A DNA stretch of 64,000 nucleotides. Source: Amycolatopsis lexingtonensis. Its GTDB lineage: Bacteria; Actinomycetota; Actinomycetes; Mycobacteriales; Pseudonocardiaceae. Of this stretch, positions 51,864-62,096 are shown one piece after another. A program made the translations under genes and the position numbers. Where the stretch lies: positions 4,590,501 to 4,654,500 of the forward strand of contig NZ_JADBEG010000001.1 of NCBI RefSeq assembly GCF_014873755.1, written 5' to 3'. Every line of letters starts with the position of its first letter. The stretch's first letter is position 1. The notes beneath the pieces were generated by a model. The model saw nothing but the letters and a program-made list of their open reading frames with translations. It was not told the origin of the DNA and searched no databases.

Positions 51864-52002
51864 AGTTGGATTGAAGCATACGGTGTTAACCAACGGAAGA
51901 CGTTCAGTGAAACCCGTTAACTTGACCGATGATGGCAGGTGAGCACTCGCTCACCCGACAAAGATCAAGATGACGTCGATCCTGCGACGACTTGCCAGAA
52001 AC

Positions 52003-52016
52003 GATAACTTGTTCTA
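52003..52016. promoter_or_regulatory. KstR-like operator of fadA5
   Basis: GATAACTTGTTCTA fits TNNAACNNGTTNNA at 13 of 14 (first base G instead of T). It lies 44 bp upstream of the fadA5 start. With the cyp125 site it flanks the 231-bp divergent region. Confidence 0.68.
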
Positions 52017-52032
52017 GTTTTTGGGTCAGTGA

Positions 52033-53600
<1,568 letters not shown>

Positions 53601-53643
53601 GCCGCGCACATTAGCTTGTGGCGCTTGTGCTTCACTTCGATGC

Positions 53644-54441
53644 ATGATCTCGGAGAGCCGCTGCCCGGTTCAGGACGGTGAGCTCCTCGTCCGCCGCGGC
53701 GGCGAGGGCCCGGCGCTGCTGCTGATCCCGGGCGGCACCGGGGCGGGTGATTCCTACCGCGCGCTGGCGAAGCAGCTCTACGCGGATTACACCGTGATCA
53801 CCTACGACCGGCGCGGGCACTTCGGCAGCACGGACACCACCACCGGCCCGGTCCCGGTGCCGCTGCAGGCCGACGACGCGCTGGCGGTCCTCGAGCACGC
53901 GACCGACGGCCCGGCGCTGGTGTTCGGCACGAGCGCGGGCGCGCTGATCGGCCTCGACCTCGTCGCCCGCCACCCGGACCGGGTGAGCGCTTTCGTCGCG
54001 CACGAACCCCCGGCGGTGCACCTGATGCCGGACGCGGGCGGCTGGCTCGAAGCGGCGGCCGAACAGGTCCGCCTGGCCCGGTCCGGTGAGCTGATGGCCG
54101 CCGTGACGCGGTTCGCCGACGCGATCGCGGGCGCCGCACTGCCCGACCTGCCGAACCTGCGGCTGCCGCACGAGGCCGACTGGATCCGCCTCTTCGACCG
54201 CGAGCTGACGGAGTTCTTCGACTACCTGCCGGACCTGCGCGCCCTGCGGCGGGCGAGCACGGAGATCTTCCCGGTGGCGGGCGAAGGCAGCCGCGGGCGC
54301 TACCACTACCAGCCGGCGAAGATCCTGGCGCTGGAACTGGGTTTGCCGTTCACCGAGGTCCCCGGGGCGCACCTCGCGCCGCAGCGGAACCCGGCGAAGT
54401 TCGCCGCCGCGCTGCGGGAACTGCTCGGCCCGGAGGTCTGA
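53644..54441 (+). CDS. alpha/beta hydrolase
   Basis: A 265-residue alpha/beta hydrolase. The oxyanion region is LLLIPGGTGAGDSYRAL, the strand-turn ITYDRRGHFGS is standard, and the nucleophile elbow is VFGTSAGALIGL with Ser. The histidine is probably in VPGAHLAPQ near the C-terminus. Substrate unknown. It is followed after 5 bp by the DUF2255 gene, so the two are likely co-transcribed. Confidence 0.84.
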   Translation: MISESRCPVQDGELLVRRGGEGPALLLIPGGTGAGDSYRALAKQLYADYTVITYDRRGHFGSTDTTTGPVPVPLQADDALAVLEHATDGPALVFGTSAGALIGLDLVARHPDRVSAFVAHEPPAVHLMPDAGGWLEAAAEQVRLARSGELMAAVTRFADAIAGAALPDLPNLRLPHEADWIRLFDRELTEFFDYLPDLRALRRASTEIFPVAGEGSRGRYHYQPAKILALELGLPFTEVPGAHLAPQRNPAKFAAALRELLGPEV

Positions 54442-54446
54442 CGGAA

Positions 54447-54797
54447 ATGTGGTCACCGGAGCAGCTGCCGCTCCTGGATGAAGCCCGGGAACTGGAAATC
54501 ACCGTCGAGGGCGGCTCGCCGCGGTGGACGCCGATCTGGGTCGTCTGCACCGGCGGGCACGCGTACGCGCGCACCTGGTACCGGCGCGACACCGGCTGGT
54601 TCGGGGCCGCCCTGCGGTCGCGCCGGGCTCGGATCCGCGTGCCCGGCCTGGCCGCCGACGTGACGATCGAAGAGGCCGCGCCGGAGACCACCGCCGAGGT
54701 CGACGCGGCCTACCGCGCCAAGTACCCCGGCGGCGGCACCGACGCCATGGTGACCGCCGAAGCCGCGGCGACCACCCTGCGGCTCGACCCGCGATAA
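54447..54797 (+). CDS. DUF2255 family protein
   Basis: A 116-residue protein of the DUF2255 family: MWSPEQLPLLDEARELEITV at the start, TPIWVVCTGGHAYARTWYRRDTGWF in the middle and a final AEVDAAYRAKYPG segment. It probably adopts a split beta-barrel (FMN-binding-like) fold; its function is unknown. It ends 5 bp before the convergent amidohydrolase stop. Confidence 0.78.
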   Translation: MWSPEQLPLLDEARELEITVEGGSPRWTPIWVVCTGGHAYARTWYRRDTGWFGAALRSRRARIRVPGLAADVTIEEAAPETTAEVDAAYRAKYPGGGTDAMVTAEAAATTLRLDPR

Positions 54798-54802
54798 CCC
54801 CC

Positions 54803-56005
54803 TCAGACCACCCGGACGCCGTCCTTCCAGACCTCGCGGATGTTCGACGCCAGCGCCGGGAAGTCGTACGGGTCGCCCGCCACCACCACGACGTCCGCGC
54901 GCAGGCCCGGTGCCAGGCGGCCCAGCTCGCCGTCCAGGCCCATCAGGCGGGCCGCCGAGGACGTCGTCGCCTCCAGGACGTCCGCCGGGGTCATGCCGCA
55001 CGCCGCCATCAGGGCCAGTTCCTCGAGGTTCGTCCCGTGCGGGCCCACGCCGCTGTCGGTGCCCATCGCGATCCGGACGCCCGCGGCGTACGCGCGGCGG
55101 ACCGAATCGCGGTGGATCTCCACCACTTCGCGCGCCTTCGCCACCACCGCGGCCGGCAGGTCGACGCCCGCGTCGGCCGCGCGGACCACGTTGACCGGGG
55201 CGATCAGGGTCGGCACCAGCCAGGTGCCGTGGCCGAGCATCAGCTCGATGGCCTCGTCGTCGAGGTGGATGCCGTGCTCGATGGACCGGACGCCGGCGCG
55301 GACCGCGTTCTTGATGCCCGCCGCGCCCTGGGCGTGGGCCATCACCGGGCGGCCCTGCATCGACGCCTCGGCGACCAGGACGTCCAGTTCCTCCGGGGTG
55401 AACTGCGAGTGGCGCGGGTCGTCGCGCGGCGACAGCACGCCGCCGGTCGTGCACACCTTGAGGACGTCGGCGCCCGCGCGCAGCAGCGTCCGCGCCACCC
55501 GGCGCATCTCGTCGGGGCCGTCGACCGTGGCGTCCGGGCGGCCCGGGTGCGGCACCAGCAGCGGCACGCACAGCCCGGACGGGTGCCAGGCGTCGCCGTG
55601 GCCGCCGGTCTGGCTGATCAGCCCGATCGAGATCTGCAGCCGCGGGCCCGGGATCAGCCCGTCGTCGACCGCCTGCTTGATGCCGAGGTCCGCACCCGAG
55701 GCGTCCCGGACGGTCGTGATGCCGAGCCCGAGCGTCGCCCACAGGTTCCGCGCGGCTTCGTAGAACTGGTAGGAGAACGGCTTCTGCACGCGGGCCAGCA
55801 GCCCGATGTCCGACACCGTGACGTGCACGTGGCAGTCGAACAGCCCGGGCAGCAGCACCGCGCCCGCGCAGTCGACGCTCTCGTCGCCGTCGAGGTCCGT
55901 GCCGACGTCGACGATCCGGCCGTGCTCGACGACGACGTCGGCCGCCGCCGGCTCGGCGCCCGTGCCGTCGAAGACCGAACCACCGGTGAACACCGTGCGC
56001 GTCAC
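54803..56005 (-). CDS. metal-dependent amidohydrolase (Xaa-Pro dipeptidase/prolidase-like)
   Basis: A 400-residue amidohydrolase-superfamily enzyme. The first metal motif is GLFDCHVHVTV (HxH), the bridging lysine is in ADVLKVCTTGG, His ligands are in VMAHAQGAAG and SIEHGIHLDD, and the catalytic Asp in MGTDSGVGPHG. This subgroup hydrolyses N-acyl or prolyl dipeptides (L-Xaa-L-Pro/carboxypeptidase types). GTG 56005 overlaps the SSS transporter stop (GTGA). Last gene of a four-gene operon. Confidence 0.86.
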   Translation of the reverse strand: MTRTVFTGGSVFDGTGAEPAAADVVVEHGRIVDVGTDLDGDESVDCAGAVLLPGLFDCHVHVTVSDIGLLARVQKPFSYQFYEAARNLWATLGLGITTVRDASGADLGIKQAVDDGLIPGPRLQISIGLISQTGGHGDAWHPSGLCVPLLVPHPGRPDATVDGPDEMRRVARTLLRAGADVLKVCTTGGVLSPRDDPRHSQFTPEELDVLVAEASMQGRPVMAHAQGAAGIKNAVRAGVRSIEHGIHLDDEAIELMLGHGTWLVPTLIAPVNVVRAADAGVDLPAAVVAKAREVVEIHRDSVRRAYAAGVRIAMGTDSGVGPHGTNLEELALMAACGMTPADVLEATTSSAARLMGLDGELGRLAPGLRADVVVVAGDPYDFPALASNIREVWKDGVRVV

Positions 56006-57417
56006 GCCGCCTCCACGAGAGCAGTCTTCCGCGGCGCGACCACCGCGGCCAGTGCGAGCACGACGACGTTGACGCCGAGCCCGACCAGGCCGACGTTGAC
56101 GGTGCCGACGAGGTGTTTGTCCACAAAGGTCAGCCAGAGCACCACGAGCTCGCCGGCGATCAGCCCGGCGAACACCGGGCCCTTGCCGACGGGCACCCGC
56201 TTCAGGAAGCCCAGCAGGTTCGCCGGGGCCAGCTGGACCGACCCCGAATAGGTCAGCAGCAGGAGGTTGGCCAGCAGGTCCGGCCGGAAGATGCCGAGCA
56301 CGAGGGCAAGGGTACTCGCGAGCACAACCGTGCCGTGGTTGATCCAGAACTGCTTGCGGCCGCTCGAGACGCGGACTATGTTGCGCGCCACCAGCGACGA
56401 GATGCCGATCAGGATCCCGGCCGCCGGGACCATCGCGGTGGCCGTCGCGGCGACCACGATGATGCCGGTCACCCAGCCGGGCAGGGCGTCTTTCGACAGC
56501 GTCAGCAGTACGCCGTTCGGGTCACTGCTCTTGGGCACCACGAGGATCGCGGCGAACCCCACGACCATCGGCAGCAGCAGGCACAGTTCGTAGACCGGCA
56601 TCCAGGCGTAGTTGCGCCGCAGCACCTTCGGGTCGCGCGCGGACATCAGCGCCGGCCACGAGTGCGGCAGCGTCATCAGCCCGACGCCGATCGCGCTGAC
56701 CAGCATGCTCGTCACGAACCACACGTGGTCGTTCAGTCCACTGTGGACGATCAGCTTCTCCGGGTGCAGCTGTTCGATCTTGCGGAACACGCCCCCGATG
56801 CCGCCCGCGAAGTGCGTCGGCACCGCGATGATCAGCACCACCAGCGCGACCAGCATGATGCCGTCCTTGAAGTAGGACGTCGCCGCGACGCCGCGCAGCC
56901 CGGCCCACAGCACGAACGCGACCACCAGCACGCTGCCGGCGACCATGCTCAGCGTCCCGGACGCGCTGTCGCCGGTGACCAGCCGGACGATCAGCCCCAG
57001 CCCGGTGATCTGCAGCTGCAGGTAGGGCAGCACGAACACGACGCCGAGCACCGCGGACAGCGTCCCGAGCGCCCGGCTGGCGTAGCGGTCCTCGAGGAAG
57101 TCGCCCTGGGTGAGGTAGCCGCGCTCCTTGCCCATCGTCCACAGGCGTTTCGCGAGGAAGAACAGCACGACGTAGGCGATCGGCACGTACGGCAGCGCGT
57201 ACATCGCGGCGACACCGCCGGAGAAGGCGAGGCCCGCCATGCCGAGGAAGGTGAAGGTGGTGAACACCTCCCCCGCCTGGAGGAACCACATCGTCACGGC
57301 GCCGAAGCGGCGACCGCCGACGGTCCATTCCGCCAGGTCCGTGGCCGGGCGGCGGCGGCCGACGAAGCCGAGCACGCCGATCAGCAGGATGCCGGCGAGG
57401 GTGAAGGCCAGGATCAT
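56002..57417 (-). CDS. sodium:solute symporter (SSS family)
   Basis: A 471-residue transporter with about 13 hydrophobic segments, starting MILAFTLAGILLIGVLGFVG. The SSS features are WTVGGRRFG early and QAGEVFTTFTFLGMAGLAFSGGVAAMYA. It should import a small organic solute with Na+. Its position between two hydrolases suggests uptake of a peptide or N-acyl amino acid, or of their products (inference). The ATG 57417 overlaps the DUF3311 stop (ATGA). Confidence 0.87.
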   Translation of the reverse strand: MILAFTLAGILLIGVLGFVGRRRPATDLAEWTVGGRRFGAVTMWFLQAGEVFTTFTFLGMAGLAFSGGVAAMYALPYVPIAYVVLFFLAKRLWTMGKERGYLTQGDFLEDRYASRALGTLSAVLGVVFVLPYLQLQITGLGLIVRLVTGDSASGTLSMVAGSVLVVAFVLWAGLRGVAATSYFKDGIMLVALVVLIIAVPTHFAGGIGGVFRKIEQLHPEKLIVHSGLNDHVWFVTSMLVSAIGVGLMTLPHSWPALMSARDPKVLRRNYAWMPVYELCLLLPMVVGFAAILVVPKSSDPNGVLLTLSKDALPGWVTGIIVVAATATAMVPAAGILIGISSLVARNIVRVSSGRKQFWINHGTVVLASTLALVLGIFRPDLLANLLLLTYSGSVQLAPANLLGFLKRVPVGKGPVFAGLIAGELVVLWLTFVDKHLVGTVNVGLVGLGVNVVVLALAAVVAPRKTALVEAA

Positions 57418-57620
57418 CGTTCGTCCTCCCGTCCGCGCATCAGGCGTTCCGACAGCAGCAGCGCCGGGGTGAACATGAGGCACCAGAACGCGCCCCACAC
57501 CACCATCCGCGGCAGCCCGAGCCACAGCCCGGTGGTGTTGACGAACGGCAGGAACGGCATCAGGACCAGCGCGACGACCGGGAGCAGCGGCGGCCAGTGG
57601 TAGCTGCGCACGCCGCTCAC
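57414..57620 (-). CDS. DUF3311 small membrane protein (SSS partner)
   Basis: A 68-residue protein with two hydrophobic helices (about 10-30 and 38-56) and a charged end (RLMRGREDER). DUF3311 proteins are regularly encoded directly before SSS symporters and may be small accessory subunits. GTG 57620 overlaps the M20 stop (GTGA), and its own stop overlaps the symporter start (ATGA), so all are translationally coupled. Confidence 0.82.
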   Translation of the reverse strand: MSGVRSYHWPPLLPVVALVLMPFLPFVNTTGLWLGLPRMVVWGAFWCLMFTPALLLSERLMRGREDER

Positions 57621-58810
57621 CCGGCCAGGAGCCCGAGGCGGCGGACGGCGAGCTCGGCCAGCAGCGCGGCGCCGTCGCCGAGCACGCTGTCGTCGAAGCG
57701 GGCCCGCGGCGAATGGTTGTCCGGCGCGGTTTCCGGGTCGCCCGGGCAGGCGCCGAGGAAGAGGTACGCGCCGGGAACCCGTTCCAGCACGCGGGAAAAG
57801 TCCTCCGAACCGGTGATCGGATCGGCCATCTCGGTGAACCGCTCCTCGCCGAAGACGTCGCGGATCGTGCCGGCGACGAAGTCGTACGCGGCCGCGTCGT
57901 TGACCGTCGCCGGGTACTCCGGCTCGTAGGTGACTTCGATGTCGAGACCGTGCGCGGCGGCGATGCCCCGGCACACCTGGACCGCGCGCTCCCCCACCCG
58001 CGCCGCGACTTCCGGCGAGAAGGACCGCAGCGTGGCTTCGAACTTCGCGTCGTCCGGGATGATGTTGCGCCGGGTGCCGGCGTGGAACGTGCCCACCGTG
58101 ACGACCACCGGGTCGAAGACGTCGAAGGTGCGCGTGACCATCGTCTGCAGCGCGGTCACCATCTCGCAGGCGGCCGGGATCGGGTCGCGGGCGTCGTGCG
58201 GTGACGAGCCGTGGCCGCCGTCGCCGAGCACGCGGACCGCGAGGGCGCCCGACGCCGCCATCAGCGTGCCCGGCCGGGCGACGAAGTGGCCCTTCGCGTA
58301 GCTCGCGGCCGAGACGTGCAGGCCGTACGCGGCGTCGACGTGCTTGCCGGACGCGGTCAGCACGCCTTCCTCGATCATGTGCCCGGCGCCGTCCCAGCCT
58401 TCTTCGCCGGGCTGGAACATGAAGACGACGTCGCCGGGCAGCTCGTCCTTGCGGGCGGCGAGCAGCCGGGCCGCGCCGACCAGGCCGGCGGTGTGCAGGT
58501 CGTGGCCGCACGCGTGCATCGCGCCGTCGACGGTCGAGCTGAACTCCTCGCCGCTGGCTTCGGTGACCGGGAGCGCGTCCATGTCCCCGCGCAGGAGGAC
58601 CGTGCCGCCGGGCTTGCCGCCGCGGAGCACGGCGGTGATCGACGACAGGTTCTTGCCGAGGCTCACTTCGAGGGGCAGGCCGTCCAGCGCCGCGAGGACC
58701 CGTTCCTGGGTGCGGGGCAGGTGGAGGCCGATCTCGGGGATGCGGTGCAGGTCGCGGCGGAGGGCGACCAGATCGTCGAGCAGGGCGGCGGCGTCCGAGC
58801 GCAGGGTCAT
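57617..58810 (-). CDS. M20-family amidohydrolase
   Basis: A 397-residue M20D-type amidohydrolase. The metal-site segments are GDMDALPVTE, MHACGHDLHTAGL, QPGEEGWDGAGHM and ITGSEDFSRVL; GGHGSSP is in the dimerisation domain. Such enzymes deacylate N-acyl amino acids or cleave dipeptides. ATG 58810 starts the canonical LRRDLHRIPEIGLHLP region. First gene of the operon, divergent from the Lrp-type regulator with 68 bp between starts. A second M20 enzyme lies at 20058-21332. Confidence 0.88.
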   Translation of the reverse strand: MTLRSDAAALLDDLVALRRDLHRIPEIGLHLPRTQERVLAALDGLPLEVSLGKNLSSITAVLRGGKPGGTVLLRGDMDALPVTEASGEEFSSTVDGAMHACGHDLHTAGLVGAARLLAARKDELPGDVVFMFQPGEEGWDGAGHMIEEGVLTASGKHVDAAYGLHVSAASYAKGHFVARPGTLMAASGALAVRVLGDGGHGSSPHDARDPIPAACEMVTALQTMVTRTFDVFDPVVVTVGTFHAGTRRNIIPDDAKFEATLRSFSPEVAARVGERAVQVCRGIAAAHGLDIEVTYEPEYPATVNDAAAYDFVAGTIRDVFGEERFTEMADPITGSEDFSRVLERVPGAYLFLGACPGDPETAPDNHSPRARFDDSVLGDGAALLAELAVRRLGLLAG

Positions 58811-58878
58811 CCGCTGATCATGCAAGTGTCGAGCACAATGGCCGGGGAAAAACACCGGAACCACCGATGCGGGGCCCG

Positions 58879-59943
58879 ATGAGCGAAGAATCCGCCATGT
58901 TGGCCGAGCAGGACCTCAAACTGGTCGACGCGCTCCAGGCCGCGCCGCGGGCGTCCTGGTCGACGCTCGGCCAGGCGCTCGGCGTGGGCGCGGTGACCGC
59001 CGCCCGGCGCTGGGACGCACTGGTCGAACGCGGCGACGCGTGGCTCACCGCGTACGTCGGCGGCGAGCTGACCGCGCGGCTGTCGCTGGCGTTCGTCGAG
59101 ATCGACTGCGCGCCCGGCACCGCGCTTTCGGTGGCGGCCGCGCTGGCCGCGGACCCGCACGTGGCCACCGTCGAGTACCTGGCCGGGCCGTGCGACCTGC
59201 TCGCCCACGTCGTCACGCCGACCCTGCGCGAGCTGGGCGCGCACGTGCCGGCCCGGGTGGCGGCGGTGCCCGGCGTGGTGCGGGCGCGCACGGTGCTGTC
59301 GCCGCGGATGTTCACCGAAGGCAGCCGCTGGCGGGTACGGGCGATTTCGCCGGGCGAGCGCGAGGCGCTTTCGGCCAAGCCGCCCAGAAATCGCGCGCCT
59401 CTGCGCTTCGGCGACGCGGACCGGGCGCTGATCCTGGCCCTCGGCGCGGACGCCCGCGCGTCGGCGGCTTCGCTCGCGGCATCACTCGGCGTCGGGGCCA
59501 CGACCGTCCGGCGCCGCCTGGACGCTCTGCTGGGGCGCGGCGCGATCCGCGTCCGGTGCGAGATCGCGCGTGCGGCCTCGCCGGCGCCGGTCACGGTGAC
59601 GCTGTGGCTGCGCGTCCCGCCGGACAAGCTGGAGTCGACCGCGCGGTCGCTGGCGATGCTGCCGGAAGTGCGGATGTGCGCGGCCCTGACCGGGGTGGCC
59701 AACCTGATGCTGGTGCTGTGGCTGCCTTCCCAGCACGACACGGTGGCGGTGGAGGCGCTGCTGGCGGCGAAGCTGCCGTGGCTGGAGATCACCGGCCGGG
59801 CGGTGACGCTGCGGAGCGTGAAACTGATGGGCCGCCTGCTCGACGCGTCCGGACGCGGAGTGGGGCGGGTGCCGCTGGACTTCTGGGCCGCGGTCCCCGT
59901 GCCGGAGCACGGGGACCGCGACGGGGACCGGCCCGGGGGATGA
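58879..59943 (+). CDS. double-domain Lrp/AsnC-family regulator
   Basis: A 354-residue protein with two Lrp/AsnC units. The first winged helix (LVDALQAAPRASWSTLGQALGVGAVTAARRWDAL) and its sensing domain cover about 12-160. The second (LILALGADARASAASLAASLGVGATTVRRRLDALL) and its domain cover about 180-335. Lrp/AsnC proteins sense amino acids; divergence from the M20-DUF3311-SSS-amidohydrolase operon makes it the likely regulator. ATG 58879 is preferred; ATG 58867 is equally possible. The repeat region follows directly. Confidence 0.87.
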   Translation: MSEESAMLAEQDLKLVDALQAAPRASWSTLGQALGVGAVTAARRWDALVERGDAWLTAYVGGELTARLSLAFVEIDCAPGTALSVAAALAADPHVATVEYLAGPCDLLAHVVTPTLRELGAHVPARVAAVPGVVRARTVLSPRMFTEGSRWRVRAISPGEREALSAKPPRNRAPLRFGDADRALILALGADARASAASLAASLGVGATTVRRRLDALLGRGAIRVRCEIARAASPAPVTVTLWLRVPPDKLESTARSLAMLPEVRMCAALTGVANLMLVLWLPSQHDTVAVEALLAAKLPWLEITGRAVTLRSVKLMGRLLDASGRGVGRVPLDFWAAVPVPEHGDRDGDRPGG

Positions 59944-60600
59944 GGGGGGTGAGGTGGAGGGAAGCATCCACCGGACCGGGGTTTCGGGGGGCTACCGGGG
60001 GCCTGCCGGGTGAGCGGGGCCGTCGACCGGCGCCGGGGGCTCGCGTGCTGAGGGGCCGGAGTTCGCTTGGCTGGGAGGGCGGATCCCGGTTGCCGGGACG
60101 GGCGGCCGAGGTGGATTCCGCTTGCCGAGCCTGGAGTTCGCTTGCCGGGGACTCACGTTGCCGAGGTGGATCCCGGCTTTCGCGAGCGGGAGCCGGGGAT
60201 GAAGTTCGTTCGCCGGAGTGGACTCGAAAAGTCCGGGGCTTCCGGGTCTGTCCACTTTGCTCGGTCGGTACTTCGGGGAGGGCGGAGTTCCGGCGCCGGT
60301 GGACGCGGGGGTGAGGTGGAGGGAAGACGTCCACCGGGCCGGAACTCGCGGGGCGGGAGCGACTCCCGCCGCGTTCCTCCTTCGCTGACCCGGCCGGGCC
60401 GGATCGGGGTGGGGTGAAGAATCCCGGCCCGGCGGACTGGGGGGGGTGAGGTGGAGGGAAAGCGTCCACCGGGCCGGGGCTCGGGGCGCGGGACCCGGGG
60501 GGGGTCCCGCGGTTCTTCGGGGTGGTGCCACCGCCCCGGCGGACCGAAAGGGGGGTGAGGTGGAGGGAAGGGTCCGCCGGGCCGGGGTTCGTGGGGCGGG
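59944..60600 (+). repeat. four dispersed copies of a G-rich unit in a non-coding gap
   Basis: The core GGGGTGAGGTGGAGGGAA, followed by GTCCACCGGGCCGG-like sequence, starts near 59946, 60308, 60442 and 60552. Each copy is about 45-50 bp. Every copy can form the same hairpin, GTGGA paired with TCCAC (TCCGC in the fourth, still pairable by G-U), around a loop starting GGGAA. Shorter repeats (GCCGAGGTGGAT twice, GGAGTTCGCTTG twice) lie between copies 1 and 2. Neither strand has a credible gene; the minus strand gives only Pro-rich low-complexity peptides. Confidence 0.7.
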
Positions 60601-60655
60601 CCGGTGCTCGCTCGGAGCACGGTCACCCGCGGGTCACTGTCGCGAATGGACCGGA

Positions 60656-60690
60656 ACCGCGTTCACCGGGTGCGACCCGGTGAACGCGGT
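60656..60690. terminator. perfect 16-bp-arm hairpin terminator
   Basis: ACCGCGTTCACCGGGT (60656-60671) pairs exactly with ACCCGGTGAACGCGGT (60675-60690) around GCG. It lies 5 bp beyond the DUF1996 stop on the minus strand and would terminate that gene. It lacks a clear T-tract. Confidence 0.7.
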
Positions 60691-60695
60691 CGTCG

Positions 60696-62096
60696 TCATT
60701 CGGCGCAGGCCTTGCCGGAGTTGATGCAGTTGACCAGGCGGCCCATGATCTTGCGGTTCATCACGTTCGCGAAGTCGTCGTGGTCGGACCGCGGGTTGTG
60801 CTTCTCCTGGGCGAACGCGTCCACTTTGTACTGACCGTTGCGCTGGACGTCCTGCGGGACGTCGTAGACCAGCGTCACCTGCAGCTGGGGCACGTTCTTG
60901 AAGCCCTTGGGGCACTTGCCCTGCTGGTCGGCGAACACGATGTGGGTGCGGTGGTTGGCGCTGTCGGTGTTCTTGCCGTCCCAGCAGTTCGGGAACGCGT
61001 GGATCCGCTCGACCTTGCTGCCCTGCGGGCAGATCGGGTAGAGGTCGGTCAGCCGGTCCTCGAACCCGGTGCAGGTCCAGCTGGGCCGGGCGTTCGCCGG
61101 GCCGTTGGTGCTCTGCTTGGCGTCGCCGTAGAGGACGCGCAGGCCCAGCGGCATCGCGGTGACCTGCTGGGCCCCGCCGCCGATGAACTTCAGGGTCGCC
61201 GACTCCGGCTCGAGGATCTCGCCGTCGTTGTCGCCGACTTCTTCGTTCGCGCCCTGGGGACCGCCCAGCTCCTCGGCCGGCGGTGCCGCGGCGCTGCTGC
61301 TCTGGTTGTTGTTCTGGCCCTGGTTCTTTCCGCCGCGACGGCGGTCCTGACTCTGCTGCTGGTCCTGCTGGTTCTGACCGTCCTGCTGCTGGGCATTGCG
61401 GTCGCCGCCACGCGCGCCACCGCCGCCGTCGCGCCGGTTCTGGTCCTGCTGCGCGTTCTGGTCCTGCTGGTCCTGACCGTTCTGGTCCTGCGCGTTCTGG
61501 TCCTGCCCTTGACCGGCGTCCTGCGCGGCCTGGGCGTCCTGCCCGCTCTGGTCCTGCTGGACGTCGCCGGTCTTGCCCCGCTGCTTCTGCTGCGCCTGCT
61601 GGTTTTCGCTCTCGTTGGCCGCGGCGTCTTCGCGGTCGATGCGGATGACGGGCCAGAAGTAGGCGGACTGGTCACCGTTCTTGCAGGTGGTGTCGCCGGC
61701 GAGCAGGCTCTTCAGGTTCGAATCGGCATCGGTGGTCACGTTGCCGACGTAGTCGTGCAGGTGCTGGGCACCGTTCTTGATCCCGGGCTGGGCGATGAAG
61801 TTGTCCGGGTTGTGGTGCGCGCCGTCCGCGTTCGTTCCACAGTCGACGGTGAAGGAACCCTGGGCGCCCTTCTTCTTCAACGCCGCGTTGACGTTGTTGC
61901 CGGCGGGGACCTTGTTGATGTCGATGAAGAACGACGGGTCCGCCGGGTCCGCGCTGGCCTCGCCCGTGCGGCCCGCGGAGACCGCGACGGCCAGTGCGCC
62001 GACGGCGATCGCCAGGCCGATCGCACCCATCGCGATCTTGGTTCGGCGGGCAACGCGGTGCTTGCCCGTCACGGGGGACCGAGAATTCCGGGCCAT
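60696..62096 (-). CDS. DUF1996 exported protein with a Gln/Asn-rich insertion
   Basis: A 466-residue protein with an N-terminal membrane/signal helix (about 20-42). The DUF1996 domain is in two pieces: residues 50-155 (HHNPDNFIAQPG, QHLHDYVGN, YFWPVIRID) and 297-466 (RIHAFPNCWDGKN, HRTHIVFAD). Between them, about residues 157-270 are almost only Gln, Asn, Asp, Gly and Arg. DUF1996 proteins are secreted and of unknown role, with histidines resembling a catalytic or metal site. The insertion is in frame and conserves domain ends, so it is probably a disordered loop. Confidence 0.83.
   Translation of the reverse strand: MARNSRSPVTGKHRVARRTKIAMGAIGLAIAVGALAVAVSAGRTGEASADPADPSFFIDINKVPAGNNVNAALKKKGAQGSFTVDCGTNADGAHHNPDNFIAQPGIKNGAQHLHDYVGNVTTDADSNLKSLLAGDTTCKNGDQSAYFWPVIRIDREDAAANESENQQAQQKQRGKTGDVQQDQSGQDAQAAQDAGQGQDQNAQDQNGQDQQDQNAQQDQNRRDGGGGARGGDRNAQQQDGQNQQDQQQSQDRRRGGKNQGQNNNQSSSAAAPPAEELGGPQGANEEVGDNDGEILEPESATLKFIGGGAQQVTAMPLGLRVLYGDAKQSTNGPANARPSWTCTGFEDRLTDLYPICPQGSKVERIHAFPNCWDGKNTDSANHRTHIVFADQQGKCPKGFKNVPQLQVTLVYDVPQDVQRNGQYKVDAFAQEKHNPRSDHDDFANVMNRKIMGRLVNCINSGKACAE

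Noticed and set aside
56117..56125. Single DnaA-box match TTGTCCACA
   Set aside because: Lies inside the SSS symporter gene with no partner site; likely chance.
59944..60600. CRISPR array
   Set aside because: Repeats are imperfect, spacing is irregular (about 360, 134 and 110 bp) and no cas genes are near.
59944..60626. Proline-rich minus-strand frames in the repeat region
   Set aside because: They only reflect the C-rich strand of the repeats; frames shift between copies and no ribosome site fits.
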